Shown piece by piece: positions 17,814 to 27,778 of a stretch of 64,000 bases of DNA. Under the pieces are notes generated by a model, which had not been told where the DNA came from, did not search any database, and worked only from the letters and a program-made list of their open reading frames with translations. Position 1 is the first letter of the stretch; the number at the start of each line of letters is the position of its first letter. Origin of the DNA: Nesterenkonia xinjiangensis (GTDB lineage: Bacteria; Actinomycetota; Actinomycetes; Actinomycetales; Micrococcaceae); contig NZ_JACCFY010000001.1 in the NCBI RefSeq assembly GCF_013410745.1, positions 1,116,001 to 1,180,000 of the forward strand, written 5' to 3'. The translations under genes were made by a program, and so were the position numbers.

Positions 17814-19595
17814 TCACTCGGAGACCACGAGCGGGGTCAGCGACGTCGGGGCGTCCTCGGAGCTCTCCGCCAGGGGCTCGAACTCGTTGACTGCGTCCAG
17901 GGCGGCGCCCATGGAGATGTTGGTGACCCGCTCGAGGATGACCTCGACGACCACCGGCACCTGATGCTCCTCGGCCTGCCGCACCGCGTCCTCCAGGGCG
18001 CCGCGGATATCCTCCGGGTCCTCCACCCGGACCGCCTGGCAGCCGAGTCCCTTCGCCACCGCCACGTGATCCACTCCGTAGCCGGCGCTCTCCCCGGTGG
18101 CGTTGATGTTGTCGAAGGCCAGCGAGACCTCATAGTCCATCTCGAAGGGCCGCTGCGCCTGACGGATCAGCCCCAGGTAGGAGTTGTTGACCACCACGTG
18201 GACATAGGGCAGACGGTGCTGAGCGCCCACCGCCAGCTCTTCGACCATGAACTGGAAGTCATAGTCGCCCGAGAGCGCGACGACGGTTGTGTCCGGGCGC
18301 GCCCGCACCACACCCAGCGCGGCCGGCCCGGTCCAGCCCAGGGGCCCCGCCTGGCCGGCGTTGATCCAGGAACGCGGGTGGTAGGCGTGAAGCATCTGCG
18401 CACCGGCGATCTGGCTGAGCCCGATCGTGGTCACATAGGTGACGTCCCTGCCGAAGACCGCGTTCATCTCCTGGTAGACCCGCTGCGGCTTGATCGGCCG
18501 CTCGGTGAAGTTCGTCTTGCGGTGCATCGTGCCCTTGCGGGCGGCGCAGGCGCGGGCCCAGGTCGAGAAGTCCGGGAGTCGGTCCTTCCGCGCCCGGGCC
18601 GCCTCAAGGAGCGCGGCGATCGCCGCGCCGGCGTCGGAGACCACGCTGTAGTCCGGCGCGAAGACCCGGCCGATCTGCGTGGGCTCGATGTCGATGTGGA
18701 TGAACCTCCGACCGCGCCGGTAGGTCTCCAGGTCTCCGGTGTGCCGGTTGGCCCATCGGTTGCCGATGCCCAGAACCAGGTCAGACTCCAGGAAGCTGGC
18801 GTTGCCGTAGCGGGTGTGGGTCTGGATCCCGACCATCCCCGCCATCAACGGGTGATCGTCAGGGATCGCGCCCCAGGCCATCAACGTGGGAGTGACCGGG
18901 ATGTCGAGCAGCTCGGCGAGCTCGACCAGCTGGTCGGTGGCGTCGGCGTTGACGATGCCGCCACCGGCGACGATGATCGGGCGCTCCGCCTCGGCGATCA
19001 TGTCCAGCACCCGGTCGGCCTGGGCGCGGGTGGCCGCCGGACCCACGACCGGCAGCGGCTCGTAGGTGTCGATGTCGAACTCGATCTCGGCCTGCTGGAC
19101 GTCCACCGGCAGATCGATGAGCACCGGGCCGGGGCGCGCGGAGCGCATCAGCTGGAAGGCCTTCTGGAAGGTTCCGGGGACCTGGGCGGCCTCCAGCACC
19201 GTCTTGGCCATCTTCGTCAGGGGTGCGGCGATGGAGGCGATGTCCACCGCCTGGAAGTCCTCCTTGTCCAGGACGGCCACCGGGGCCTGACCGGTGATGC
19301 ACAGGATCGGCTGGGAGTCCGCCTGGGCGGCGTAGAGTCCGGTGATCATGTCGGTGCCGGCCGGGCCGGAGGTCCCCAGGCAGACGCCGATGTTGCCGGC
19401 GGCGGCTCGGGTGTATCCGTCGGCCATGTGGGACGCCCCCTCCACGTGACGGGCCAGCGTGTGCCGGATCCCTCCGTGGGCCCGCAGGGCCGAATAGAGC
19501 GGATTGATCGCCGCTCCGGGGAGCCCGAAGGCTTCGGTGGCTCCTTCCTTCTCCAGGATCAGGGCGACCGCATCAACAGCGCGCATCCTCGTCAT
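17814..19595 (-). CDS. gcl: Glyoxylate carboligase (tartronate-semialdehyde synthase)
   Basis: A 593-residue thiamine-diphosphate enzyme that condenses two glyoxylates to tartronate semialdehyde and CO2. Val51 in [14 protein letters not shown] replaces the near-universal catalytic Glu, the hallmark of Gcl among ThDP enzymes. The ThDP/Mg segment is [28 protein letters not shown] precedes ATG 19595. It follows glxR by 73 bp in the same operon. Confidence 0.97.
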   Translation of the reverse strand: MTRMRAVDAVALILEKEGATEAFGLPGAAINPLYSALRAHGGIRHTLARHVEGASHMADGYTRAAAGNIGVCLGTSGPAGTDMITGLYAAQADSQPILCITGQAPVAVLDKEDFQAVDIASIAAPLTKMAKTVLEAAQVPGTFQKAFQLMRSARPGPVLIDLPVDVQQAEIEFDIDTYEPLPVVGPAATRAQADRVLDMIAEAERPIIVAGGGIVNADATDQLVELAELLDIPVTPTLMAWGAIPDDHPLMAGMVGIQTHTRYGNASFLESDLVLGIGNRWANRHTGDLETYRRGRRFIHIDIEPTQIGRVFAPDYSVVSDAGAAIAALLEAARARKDRLPDFSTWARACAARKGTMHRKTNFTERPIKPQRVYQEMNAVFGRDVTYVTTIGLSQIAGAQMLHAYHPRSWINAGQAGPLGWTGPAALGVVRARPDTTVVALSGDYDFQFMVEELAVGAQHRLPYVHVVVNNSYLGLIRQAQRPFEMDYEVSLAFDNINATGESAGYGVDHVAVAKGLGCQAVRVEDPEDIRGALEDAVRQAEEHQVPVVVEVILERVTNISMGAALDAVNEFEPLAESSEDAPTSLTPLVVSE

Positions 19596-19668
19596 GGCGC
19601 TTCTCCTTCATCTCGTCGTGTCTGGTGAGGCGGTCCGAACTCCGGGCCGCCGAATCTGGGCGGCGGCG

Positions 19669-20568
19669 TCACCGGGCTGAGGGGTCCGACGATCCGCCGG
19701 AGAGCTCCTCCAGGACGGTGAGCAGCCCGGAGTGGTCCAGCCCGCCGTCGCCCCGCTGCACGGTGGAGGCGATCAGCTGCGCCACGGTGGAGGCCAGCGG
19801 CGTCACGACGCCGGCCTCGCGGGCGGCCGCGGTGACGATCCCCATGTCCTTGTGATGCAGGTTCAGCCGGAAGCCGGGTTCGAAGGCGCGGTCCAGCATC
19901 TTCTGGCCCTTCTGGTCCAGGACCTTGGAGCCGGCCAGCCCGCCGCCGAGCACTGTCAGCGCGGAGTCGGTGTCCACGCCGTAGGCCTCGAGGAACAGGA
20001 CGGCCTCGGCGAGCAGCCCGATGTTGCCGGCGACGATGAGCTGGTTGGCCGCCTTGACGGTCTGCCCGGAGCCGGAGGGGCCCACCAGCACGATGGTCTT
20101 CCCGACCCCCTCGAGGACGTCACGGACGGCGTCGAACTCCTCCTGCTCCCCGCCGACCATGATGGAGAGCACACCGTCTATCGCGCCCTGCTCCCCGCCG
20201 GAGACCGGGGCGTCCAGCGGCTTGAGCCCTGCCTCGCGGGCCTTCTGCGCGACCTCGGCGGCCACGTCGGGGCGGATGGTGGAGTGGTCGATCCAGGTGG
20301 CCCCGGGCTGGGCGTGGGCGAGGACGCCGTCCTCCCCCAGCATCACCGACTCCACGTCCGGGGAGTCCGGCACCATGGTGATGATGACCTCGGCGTCACG
20401 GACCGCCTCAGCCACAGACGACGCCGCGGTCCCGCCGGCCTGCGCGAGCTCCTGGCTCTTCTCGGGCGAACGGTTGAAGCCGGCCACGGTGTGTCCGGCG
20501 GCGACGAGGTTCTTGGCCATGGGCAGTCCCATGATTCCCAGGCCGATGAATGCGATCTTCGTGCTCAT
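19669..20568 (-). CDS. glxR: Tartronate-semialdehyde reductase (2-hydroxy-3-oxopropionate reductase)
   Basis: A 299-residue beta-hydroxyacid dehydrogenase reducing tartronate semialdehyde to D-glycerate. The Rossmann motif FIGLGIMGLPMAKNL is at the N-terminus, the substrate loop DAPVSGGEQGA near 120 and the catalytic Lys172 in GQTVKAANQL. ATG 20568 starts the homology and has AGAGGAC upstream. It lies between hyi and gcl, which supply its substrate. Confidence 0.95.
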   Translation of the reverse strand: MSTKIAFIGLGIMGLPMAKNLVAAGHTVAGFNRSPEKSQELAQAGGTAASSVAEAVRDAEVIITMVPDSPDVESVMLGEDGVLAHAQPGATWIDHSTIRPDVAAEVAQKAREAGLKPLDAPVSGGEQGAIDGVLSIMVGGEQEEFDAVRDVLEGVGKTIVLVGPSGSGQTVKAANQLIVAGNIGLLAEAVLFLEAYGVDTDSALTVLGGGLAGSKVLDQKGQKMLDRAFEPGFRLNLHHKDMGIVTAAAREAGVVTPLASTVAQLIASTVQRGDGGLDHSGLLTVLEELSGGSSDPSAR

Positions 20569-20641
20569 GTCCTCTGGTCCTCTCGTGTGGGGCGGTCGCC
20601 TCAGACCGATCCCGGTGTCTGTGTGCTGCGTGGGCAGCTGG

Positions 20642-21484
20642 TCAGCGGCTCGCGTCCGCAGCAGGGGCGGTGGCCGCGAGCCAGTCGAAGGCGGTCGCGG
20701 TGTCCTGCTTGTACTCCAGGGCCACCGAGCCGGGATAGCCGAGCTCACGGCTGCGGTCGATCCACGCCTGCAGGGGGAGCGCACCGGTGCCGGGGGCTCC
20801 GCGGCCGGGTGCGTCGGCGATCTGGATGTGGCCGAAGGACGCGGCGTGGGCCTCGATGACGGCGGCGACGTCGTCGCCGTTGACCGCCAGGTGGTAGAAG
20901 TCGGCCAGCAGAGCGACGTTCTGTGCACCGGCGGCGCGGGCCGCCTCGACCACGGCGAGCGCCTCGACGGCCGTCTTCAGCGGGTACCCCTCGGCGCCGG
21001 AGACCGGCTCCACGAGCACCACGCCCTCGATGACGGCGACGGCCTCGGCGGCGTGGACCAGGTTCTTCACGGCGAGCGCGTCCTGGGCCTGCTCGTCCTG
21101 CCCGTCCTGCCGCAGTCCGTAGAGGGCGTTGAAGGCTCGGCAGCCGGTGCGGCGGCCGATCTCGACGACGACCTCGACGTTGCGCTCGAACTCGTCCTGG
21201 CGGCCGAGGACGGAGACCATCCCGCGATCGCCCTGAGCCATGTCGCCGGCCCAGAAGTTCAGCCCGGCCAGGGAGACCCCGGCCTCGTCCAACGAGGCCA
21301 CGAACGCATCGACCTCGGCCCCGGAAGGCGCGGGGTCACCGTCGAAGGGCCACCAGAACTCCACCGCGGTGAAGCCTCGGTCAGCTGCGGCGCGGGCCCT
21401 CTCCAGCACGGGCAGCTCGGTGAGCAGCGTGGAGCAGTTCAGCACGTAGGACTGCGGGGAACGGTGATCGGATGTGCCAGTCAT
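20642..21484 (-). CDS. hyi: Hydroxypyruvate isomerase
   Basis: A 280-residue TIM-barrel enzyme interconverting hydroxypyruvate and tartronate semialdehyde. It starts with YVLNCSTLLTELP and contains the family segments FTAVEFWWPF, LNFWAGDMAQGDRGM, VEPVS, ADFYHLAVNGDD and HIQIADAPGRGAPGTG, with metal/catalytic Glu residues in VEPVS and LEYK. It is the first gene of the hyi-glxR-gcl-kinase-allB operon and is divergent from the NCS2 permease. Confidence 0.93.
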   Translation of the reverse strand: MTGTSDHRSPQSYVLNCSTLLTELPVLERARAAADRGFTAVEFWWPFDGDPAPSGAEVDAFVASLDEAGVSLAGLNFWAGDMAQGDRGMVSVLGRQDEFERNVEVVVEIGRRTGCRAFNALYGLRQDGQDEQAQDALAVKNLVHAAEAVAVIEGVVLVEPVSGAEGYPLKTAVEALAVVEAARAAGAQNVALLADFYHLAVNGDDVAAVIEAHAASFGHIQIADAPGRGAPGTGALPLQAWIDRSRELGYPGSVALEYKQDTATAFDWLAATAPAADASR

Positions 21485-21542
21485 CTGGTCCTCCTGTCGG
21501 TGGGCGGATGCGTGGCGAAGCTCCCGTCACCACGCCGCATGA

Positions 21543-21612
21543 TTCCGTAAAGCGGAAACATGAATCCATCTTGTGGAAGATCAGCGTACGACGCCGCGGA
21601 AGGTCTCGTCAA
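21543..21612 (-). promoter_or_regulatory. hyi operon promoter with paired IclR-type operators
   Basis: On the minus strand -35 TTGACG (21607-21612) and -10 TACGCT (21583-21588) are 18 bp apart. Two palindromes follow: ATCCATCTTGTGGAA (21564-21578) at the expected start site and TTCCGTAAAGCGGAA (21543-21557), with starts 21 bp apart. Both fit WTCCR-N5-YGGAW without mismatch. Repressor binding would block initiation. Confidence 0.78.
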
Positions 21613-21701
21613 CGCCCAGGCCCACCGAGATCCTGCATGCACCCCAGAATCCCGGGTGCCCGAAGCCGACACGACGACGCATGGACTGCCGGAGGGCGAG
21701 C

Positions 21702-21787
21702 TTGACGGAACGTCTGTGATCGGGGTTACACTCATTCACGATGCGGAATATCGATGCCATATCCCGAAATAGTTCCGCATTGCGAAA
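21702..21787 (+). promoter_or_regulatory. NCS2 permease promoter with IclR-type operators
   Basis: -35 TTGACG (21702-21707) and -10 TACACT (21727-21732) are 19 bp apart, slightly long. Operator-like 15-mers lie at 21734-21748 (ATTCACGATGCGGAA, one mismatch), 21755-21769 (two mismatches, 21 bp on) and 21773-21787 (TTCCGCATTGCGAAA, one mismatch). They cover the expected start site. The whole 21485-21895 gap is this divergent control region. Confidence 0.68.
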
Positions 21788-21895
21788 AGCCACGCAGGAC
21801 GCCGGGCGCAGCGGAGGACTGCCCCGCCATGACCTGGGTGCGGCCGCCACGGGCCGCACCCCGCCCCAGAGAGGCAGAATGAGGTGAGCTCCACC

Positions 21896-23590
21896 ATGAA
21901 GAAGGCCACTGGTGACAGCGTGAAGAAACGCCGATCCATCCCCGCCGGCTCAGACCGGCCAGAAGACGAATGGCTCCCGATCAGCAAGCTGCTGACCTTC
22001 GGCCTGCAGCATGTGCTGACGATGTACGGCGGCATCATCGCCGTCCCCCTGATCATCGGCAGCGCGGCCGGGCTCCCCGCCGAGCAGACGGCGCTGCTGG
22101 TCACCGCCAGCCTCTTCATCGGCGGTCTGGCGACCGTCCTGCAGAGCGTCGGGCTCCCGATGCTCGGCTCGAAGCTGCCGATCGTGCAGGGCGTGTCCTT
22201 CGCCGCCGTCGGCACTATGCTGGCGATCCTCACCGGCCCCGGAGGCGACCTGAACACCGTCTTCGGCGCGATCATCGCCGCCAGCGTGATCGGCTTCATC
22301 ATCGCGCCGTTCTTCGCCCGCATCATCCGGTTCTTCCCACCTGTGGTCACCGGCGTGGTCATCACCGCCATCGGGCTCACCCTCATCCCCGTGGCCGCCA
22401 ACTGGTCGATGGGAGGCGACGCCGAGACCGACGACTACGGCTCACTCGCCAACATCGGCCTGGCCTTCCTCACCCTGGCCATCATCCTGCTCTTCTCCAA
22501 GGTCGGCTCCGCCACGCTGTCCCGCCTCTCGATCCTGCTGGGACTTGTCGTGGGCACCGCAGTGGCGGCCGCGCTGGGAATGGCCGACTTCTCCGACGTC
22601 GGCGGCGGCAGCGCCTGGGTGGCCGCGCCCTCGTTCCTGGGCTTCGGAGTCCCGACCTTCGACCTGGCCGCGATCATCTCCATGACGATCGTGATCCTGG
22701 TGATCAAGACCGAGACGGCCGCTGACATCATCGCCATCGGCGAGATCATCGACACACCGGTGGACCGTCGCCGCATCGCCAACGGCCTGCGTGCCGACAT
22801 GCTCTCCTCCGCCGTCGCCCCGCTGTTCGGCTCCTTCACCCAGTCCGCCTTCGCACAGAACGTCGGTCTGGTGGCGCTGACCGGCGTGAAGAGCCGGTTC
22901 GTGGTGGCCGGCGGCGGCATCATCATGGTCGCCCTGGGCCTGCTGCCGATCCTCGGGCAGGTGATCGCCGCCATCCCCATGCCGGTCCTCGGCGGAGCCG
23001 GCATCGTCCTCTTCGGCACGGTGGCGGGCTCCGGGATCCGCAACCTGAAGAGCGTGTCCTACGAAGGGAACATGAATCTGATCATCGTCTCGGCCTCCCT
23101 GGCCTTCGCGATGATCCCTGTGGTGCGCGAGGACTTCTACCACGCCTTCCCCTCCTGGTTCCAGACCATCTTCCACTCGGGCATCTCCTCCGCCGCGATC
23201 ATGGCTGTGCTCCTGAACCTGCTGTTCAACGAGCTGAAGCTGGGCAACTCGGAGAACCCCTCCGTCTTCGCGGCGAAGCCGATCCGCATCCTGTCCCCCA
23301 CCGACCTGCGGGACCTCCGAGAGGGCGACGTGTACATCGACGGCCGATTCGTGGACTGCGACGGGGAGGAGATCCCCCTCGTGCCCGAGGACAAGGTCGA
23401 GGAGGTCCGAGACGCCATCGACCGAGGCGAGGTCACCGACACCAGTCAGGTGCAGATGATCATCGCCGGCCAGGATCCCCGCCAGGCGGCCGACCCCCGT
23501 GAACGGGAGCCCGACGCCGATGCGGAGCCCGGCAGTCCCGCGGAGCCCCAGGCACCGGCCGGCGTCCACAACGGGCAGCCACCGCGCTGA
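21896..23590 (+). CDS. NCS2 family purine (xanthine/urate) permease
   Basis: A 564-residue transporter with about 14 membrane helices. It carries the NCS2 N-terminal FGLQHVLTMYGG motif, the substrate-site segments KTETAADIIAIGEI and SAFAQNVGLVALTGVKSR, and a long acidic C-terminal tail. The QNVGLVALTGVKSR form belongs to the xanthine/urate branch rather than uracil. ATG 21896 is supported by GAGGTGAG 7 nt upstream; a GTG 12 nt earlier overlaps that site. It imports the purine for the catabolic operon divergently encoded next to it. Confidence 0.93.
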   Translation: MKKATGDSVKKRRSIPAGSDRPEDEWLPISKLLTFGLQHVLTMYGGIIAVPLIIGSAAGLPAEQTALLVTASLFIGGLATVLQSVGLPMLGSKLPIVQGVSFAAVGTMLAILTGPGGDLNTVFGAIIAASVIGFIIAPFFARIIRFFPPVVTGVVITAIGLTLIPVAANWSMGGDAETDDYGSLANIGLAFLTLAIILLFSKVGSATLSRLSILLGLVVGTAVAAALGMADFSDVGGGSAWVAAPSFLGFGVPTFDLAAIISMTIVILVIKTETAADIIAIGEIIDTPVDRRRIANGLRADMLSSAVAPLFGSFTQSAFAQNVGLVALTGVKSRFVVAGGGIIMVALGLLPILGQVIAAIPMPVLGGAGIVLFGTVAGSGIRNLKSVSYEGNMNLIIVSASLAFAMIPVVREDFYHAFPSWFQTIFHSGISSAAIMAVLLNLLFNELKLGNSENPSVFAAKPIRILSPTDLRDLREGDVYIDGRFVDCDGEEIPLVPEDKVEEVRDAIDRGEVTDTSQVQMIIAGQDPRQAADPREREPDADAEPGSPAEPQAPAGVHNGQPPR

Positions 23591-23617
23591 CCGCCGTGCC
23601 CCGTCGGCACAGTGACA

Positions 23618-23663
23618 GAGAGGACCCCTGGACGCTTCTGCGGAGGCGTCCAGGGGCCCTCTC
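23618..23663 (+). terminator. Hairpin terminator after the permease
   Basis: An 11-bp stem CCCCTGGACGC/GCGTCCAGGGG with a 10-nt loop is extended by GAGAGG/CCTCTC after one mismatch. It begins 27 bp after the permease stop. Confidence 0.75.
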
Positions 23664-23846
23664 TCCTGCTGGAGCGCAGCCGACGTCCTGGACGCACCCC
23701 GCGACCCATCCCCACGCGCGGCCGAAACTCCCCGTGGGAATGCGTTCCCCCACCCCTGGGGAGCGGAAGAATCGGCCGAACGTCGCACCCAGCACGCTGC
23801 GACGGGCACGTGGGGCCGGGGCAGCGAGGTCGCACCTGACACGTCG

Positions 23847-23899
23847 CGCACACGACGACGCCGCCACAGTCCGGGACTGTGGCGGCGTCGTCGTGTGCG
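23847..23899. terminator. 26-bp perfect hairpin, bidirectional terminator
   Basis: 26-bp arms with a single central G lie between the convergent permease and allE genes. The rest of the 23591-23950 gap holds only the permease terminator; I see nothing else in it. Confidence 0.8.
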
Positions 23900-23950
23900 G
23901 TCGGCCCCGCCGATCAGCAGGATCGTCACCGGGGCCTCATCCGGGTCGGC

Positions 23951-24772
23951 TCAGAGCACGACCTGACGGTTGACGTCCTTGTAGAGCAGGTAGCGGAACG
24001 GGCCGGGCCCGCCCGCGTAGCAGGCCTGCGGGCAGAAGGCCCGCAGCGAGAGATAGTCGCCCTCCTGGACCTCGACCCAGTCGGTGTTCAGCCGATACAC
24101 GGCCTTGCCTTCGAGCACGTAGAGCCCGTGCTCCATCTCGTGGGTCTCGGCGAAGGGGATCGAGGCGCCCGGCTCGAAGGTCACGATGTTGACATGCATG
24201 TCATAGGCCAGGTCCTGCGGGTCGAGGATGCGCGTGGTGCGCCACCGCCCGTCGGTGTCCGGCATCGGGCTCGGCTCGATCTCCTGCTCCTGGCCCACCA
24301 CGGGCCGGGGGGTGTGCCCGGCGAGCGCCTGGTGGCGTTTGCGGATCCAGTGCAGCCGGGCGGCCTCCTCCCCGACGGAGCGGAGCGACCACTGCTCCCC
24401 CGCCGGGACGAAGCCGTATCCTCCCGGAGTCAGTCGGTGAGCCTCTCCGGCGATCACCAGCTCCACCTCTCCCTCCATGAGGAAGAGGAATCCTTCGACC
24501 TCGGGCTGCGGCTCGGGGGCATCGGATCCGCCGCCGGGGGCGACCTCCAGGATGGTCTGGGAGAAGGTCACCGCCCCGCCGGCCACCGGACGGTGCAGCA
24601 CCCACGAGCGGGTGTCCCGCCACTCAGGGAGCACTGTGGTGACGATGTCGCGCAGGACTCCCCGCGGGATCACCGTATAGGCCTCGGTGACCATCGCGCG
24701 GTCGGTGAGGAGATCGGTCTGCGGCGGGTGGCCGCCGTGCGGCGCGTAGTAGGGGGTCCTGCTGGTCGTCAT
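23951..24772 (-). CDS. allE: (S)-ureidoglycine aminohydrolase
   Basis: A 273-residue bicupin releasing ammonia from (S)-ureidoglycine to give ureidoglycolate. N-terminal YYAPHGGHPPQTDLLTDRA and the first cupin (EGFLFLMEGEVELVIAG) are typical. The second cupin holds the likely Mn ligands in PFAETHEMEHGLYVLEG and Gln in AFCPQACYAGG. It is the third gene after the malic enzyme and the DUF6986 aldolase, 90 bp beyond the latter, and should share their operator-controlled promoter. Confidence 0.95.
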   Translation of the reverse strand: MTTSRTPYYAPHGGHPPQTDLLTDRAMVTEAYTVIPRGVLRDIVTTVLPEWRDTRSWVLHRPVAGGAVTFSQTILEVAPGGGSDAPEPQPEVEGFLFLMEGEVELVIAGEAHRLTPGGYGFVPAGEQWSLRSVGEEAARLHWIRKRHQALAGHTPRPVVGQEQEIEPSPMPDTDGRWRTTRILDPQDLAYDMHVNIVTFEPGASIPFAETHEMEHGLYVLEGKAVYRLNTDWVEVQEGDYLSLRAFCPQACYAGGPGPFRYLLYKDVNRQVVL

Positions 24773-24862
24773 CGTTCAGCTCCTCTGTGGTCTTCTCGAC
24801 GTGTCTTCATCATGCACCGGCCGCGGGCCGCTCGGCCCTTCTGGTGGGCCGACCGGCTCGCC

Positions 24863-26155
24863 TCACGCAGGTCGCCCGGTGCGGGCGAGGCTCGCCAGGC
24901 CCACGGCGTCGAGGCCGGTGGCCGCGACGACGTCGTCCGGCGTGACGGCCCCGCAGGTCAGCCCGCGCTGCAGATACCCTGCCAGCGCCTTCGCCGTCGC
25001 CGGCTCATCCAGCACGGCACCGGACTCCCCGGCCACATAGTCGCGGATGCGTCGGGCCGCGGCCTCGAATCCCTCCCGATAGAACAGGAAGGTCGCCAGA
25101 AAGCGCGTGGGCAGCTGGTGGGGGTGAAGGTCCCAGCCCTGATATATCCCGCGCTGCAGGTGCCGCCGTACGAGCCGACTGTGCAGGTCCCAGGCCGCGA
25201 ACACGCTCTCGGCCTCGCCCACGGGGAGGATGTTGGTGGACCCGTCCGAGACATGGACTCCGGTCTCGGCGGCGGCCAACAGCATCTGCTGCTTGGCGAA
25301 GTCCGCGACCGGATGGTCCATGGACTGGTGCGCCGCGGCGATGCCCAACGAGGCGGAGTAGTCATAGGTCCCGTAGTGCAGGGAGGTCACCCTCCCCTCA
25401 CCGGCGTGCACGGCCGCGGCCAGCGGGACGGTGCCGTCGGCGCCGAGGATCAGCTGCGGAGTCTCCACCTGGACCTCGAAGCCGATCCGGCCCGGCGGCA
25501 GTCCCAGGCCCTCCTCGAGGGCACCGGCCGCCAGCACCATGGCCCGCACCTGGTCCGCCGAGGTCACCTTCGGCAGGGTCAGCACCAGTCCCTCGGGAAG
25601 GCCGCCGGCGGCGTGCAGCTCGGTCAGGAACAGGTCCAGGGTGCGCAGCCCTCGACGGCGGGAGTCCGCCTCCAGGCATCGGAACCGGATGCCGATCCAG
25701 GCCGGTGCGACCCCGTCGGTCAGCGCCCGGGCCACCTGATGCGCGGACTGCACTGCCCAGGCGTCCTCCTCGGCGTCGTCGCGGAGGCCGAATCCGTCCT
25801 CGAAGTCGAGCCGGAGGTCCTCGATCGGCTCGTGCCGCAGCTTGGCAGTGACCACCCCGGCGAGGCCGGCGACGTCGCCGGCCAGCCCGATCCCGACCGT
25901 CCCGCCCGCCTGCTGGATGACCCGCTGGGCCAGCTGCTCCATGCCGCCGTGGGCCTCGACGGCGTCCAGGGCCTGGGAGCCCCAGTCTGCTGAAAGCGCG
26001 GGGGTCCACGCATCGGCCGGGACGTAGACGGTGTGCACGGGCTGTCGCACACCGCGGTCACCGGGATAGAGCCGCTCGAGAGCCTGGTCCGCGTCCTGCA
26101 GGAGCTCGTCGACGGCGCGGTGGAGCTCGGCGCCGAACACGGGGTGTCGGCTCAT
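24863..26155 (-). CDS. DUF6986 protein, HpcH/HpaI aldolase/citrate lyase-like
   Basis: A 430-residue TIM-barrel protein of the CitE/HpcH superfamily. Visible segments: LRLDFEDGFG (metal-ligand Asp/Glu), GIRFRCLEADSRRRGLRTLD, LTLPKV, FEVQVETPQ, and LHYGTYDYSASLGI, matching the strands that bind metal and acyl-CoA in CitE-like enzymes. The family recurs in actinobacterial ureide clusters but its reaction is not known to me. It overlaps the malic-enzyme stop by ATGA and precedes allE, so it is in one operon with both. A glyoxylate- or malate-handling role is inference. Confidence 0.8.
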   Translation of the reverse strand: MSRHPVFGAELHRAVDELLQDADQALERLYPGDRGVRQPVHTVYVPADAWTPALSADWGSQALDAVEAHGGMEQLAQRVIQQAGGTVGIGLAGDVAGLAGVVTAKLRHEPIEDLRLDFEDGFGLRDDAEEDAWAVQSAHQVARALTDGVAPAWIGIRFRCLEADSRRRGLRTLDLFLTELHAAGGLPEGLVLTLPKVTSADQVRAMVLAAGALEEGLGLPPGRIGFEVQVETPQLILGADGTVPLAAAVHAGEGRVTSLHYGTYDYSASLGIAAAHQSMDHPVADFAKQQMLLAAAETGVHVSDGSTNILPVGEAESVFAAWDLHSRLVRRHLQRGIYQGWDLHPHQLPTRFLATFLFYREGFEAAARRIRDYVAGESGAVLDEPATAKALAGYLQRGLTCGAVTPDDVVAATGLDAVGLASLARTGRPA

Positions 26156-27591
26156 CGGTGCGCCTCCGCTCCGACGAGCGCCTCAGCAGCCCCGTTCCGG
26201 CTCGCGGTCTGCGCAGCGGCGGTCGCGGCGACCGCCTCGGCGACGTTGCTCGCCACTCGGGGGTCGAAGACCGAGGGGATGATGTAGCCCGGATTGAGCT
26301 CGTCGTCGCCGAGGGTCCCAGCGATCGCCTCCGCGGCGGCACGCAGCATCTCGTCGGTGATGTCGTGGCACTGTGCGTCGAGCAGGCCGCGGAAGAAACC
26401 GGGGAAGGCCAGCACGTTGTTGATCTGGTTGGGGTAGTCGCTGCGTCCTGTCGCGATGACCGCAGCGGTCCGGCCGGCGGCCACCGGGTCGACCTCGGGG
26501 TCAGGGTTGGACATGGCGAACACGATCGACTCGTCGGCCATGGCCGCGACGTCGTTCCCGTCGAGCAGGTTCGGCGCGGAGACCCCGATGAAGACGTCGG
26601 CGTCGACCACGGCCTCCTTCAGCGTCCCGCTGACCCCGCGCGGGTTGGTGTGCTCGGCGAGCCAGGCACGGTGCGGGTCGGAGTGGGTGCCGGCAGGGCT
26701 GAGCACCCCGTCGCGGCCGCAGACGACGACGTCGTGCGCTCCGGCAGCGAGCAGCAGCTTCACGATGGCGTGGCCGGCGGCACCGGCGCCGGAGACCACG
26801 ATCCGCACCTCCCCCATGTCCTTGTCCACGACCTTCAGGGCGTTGGTCAGCGCCGCCAGAGTGACGATGGCGGTGCCGTGCTGGTCATCGTGGAAGACGG
26901 GGATGTCCAGCTCCTCGCGCAGGCGGGCTTCGATCTCGAAGCAGCGCGGAGCGGAGATGTCTTCCAGGTTGATCCCGCCGTAGGCCGGCGCGATGGCCTT
27001 GCAGACGGCGATGATCTCCTCGGTGTCCTGGGTGTCGAGCGCGACGGGCCAGGCGTCGACGCCGGCGAACTGCTTGAACAGCACGGCCTTGCCCTCCATG
27101 ACGGGCATCGCGGCCTCAGGACCGATGTTGCCCAGGCCCAGGACTGCGGAGCCGTCGGTGACGACCGCGACGGTGTTGCGCTTGATGGTGAGCCGCCGGG
27201 CGTCCTCGGGGTTCTCGGCGATGGCCTGGCAGACGCGAGCCACTCCGGGGGTGTAGGCACGGGAGAGGTCGTCGCGGTTCTTCAACGTCACCTTGGAGAC
27301 GGATTCGAGCTTGCCTCCCAGGTGCAGCAGGAAGGTGCGGTCCGAGCTCTTCTGCATCTCCACTCCCTCGAGTGCGGCCAGCGCGCCGCCGATCTCTTCA
27401 GCGTGGTCGACCCCCCGGGTGTCGCAGGAGACGTCGACGACGAGCCCTCCGCGGGTCGATTCGATGACGTCCAGAGCCGTCAGGGCAGCGCCCCACTCAG
27501 CGACGACGGCGGCGAGATCGGTGGACGCGGTGAAGCTGGCGGGCGTGGAGACGCGGTACGTGATGGAGTACCCGGGGCTGGGGGTTGCCAT
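26152..27591 (-). CDS. NAD-dependent malic enzyme (malate oxidoreductase, decarboxylating)
   Basis: A 479-residue enzyme converting malate to pyruvate and CO2. An ACT-like domain (about residues 1-80) precedes the catalytic core: [47 protein letters not shown] region, [16 protein letters not shown], the Rossmann loop [11 protein letters not shown] and [13 protein letters not shown] 27591 begins the homology; an AAAGG site is present but weak. It heads the malic-aldolase-allE operon and is divergent from iclR. Its job here is probably to turn malate from malate synthase into pyruvate. Confidence 0.93.
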   Translation of the reverse strand: MATPSPGYSITYRVSTPASFTASTDLAAVVAEWGAALTALDVIESTRGGLVVDVSCDTRGVDHAEEIGGALAALEGVEMQKSSDRTFLLHLGGKLESVSKVTLKNRDDLSRAYTPGVARVCQAIAENPEDARRLTIKRNTVAVVTDGSAVLGLGNIGPEAAMPVMEGKAVLFKQFAGVDAWPVALDTQDTEEIIAVCKAIAPAYGGINLEDISAPRCFEIEARLREELDIPVFHDDQHGTAIVTLAALTNALKVVDKDMGEVRIVVSGAGAAGHAIVKLLLAAGAHDVVVCGRDGVLSPAGTHSDPHRAWLAEHTNPRGVSGTLKEAVVDADVFIGVSAPNLLDGNDVAAMADESIVFAMSNPDPEVDPVAAGRTAAVIATGRSDYPNQINNVLAFPGFFRGLLDAQCHDITDEMLRAAAEAIAGTLGDDELNPGYIIPSVFDPRVASNVAEAVAATAAAQTASRNGAAEALVGAEAHR

Positions 27592-27612
27592 GGCTCTGCC
27601 TTTCGGTCGATA

Positions 27613-27648
27613 TTCCGCAATGCGGACTACTTTGTCTACTATACGAAA
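27613..27648 (-). promoter_or_regulatory. Malic enzyme promoter with IclR-type operators
   Basis: TTCCGCAATGCGGAC (27613-27627) fits the operator consensus with one end mismatch. A weaker 15-mer (27634-27648, three mismatches) starts 21 bp away and overlaps the minus-strand -10 TATAGT (27638-27643). On the plus strand TACTAT (27637-27642) could serve iclR, giving shared control. Confidence 0.66.
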
Positions 27649-27778
27649 CTTTGGGCGTCGCGTCGACAGCCTCCCTCTCCCTGTGCCCTCCCGTGCCTGA
27701 TCAGGCTTGGAGCCGACTACACTCAAGGGCGAGAGGGTCGCAGGCTGATGCTGCGGCCGGAGGAGGACTGACCGCGAC

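Noticed and set aside
17814-19595. Loss of the catalytic Glu in the gcl product as an inactivating change
   Set aside because: Val at position 51 is the normal residue in genuine glyoxylate carboligases.
23879-25993. 704-codon plus-strand frame across allE and DUF6986
   Set aside because: Shadow of two genuine minus-strand genes, with biased composition and no start signals.
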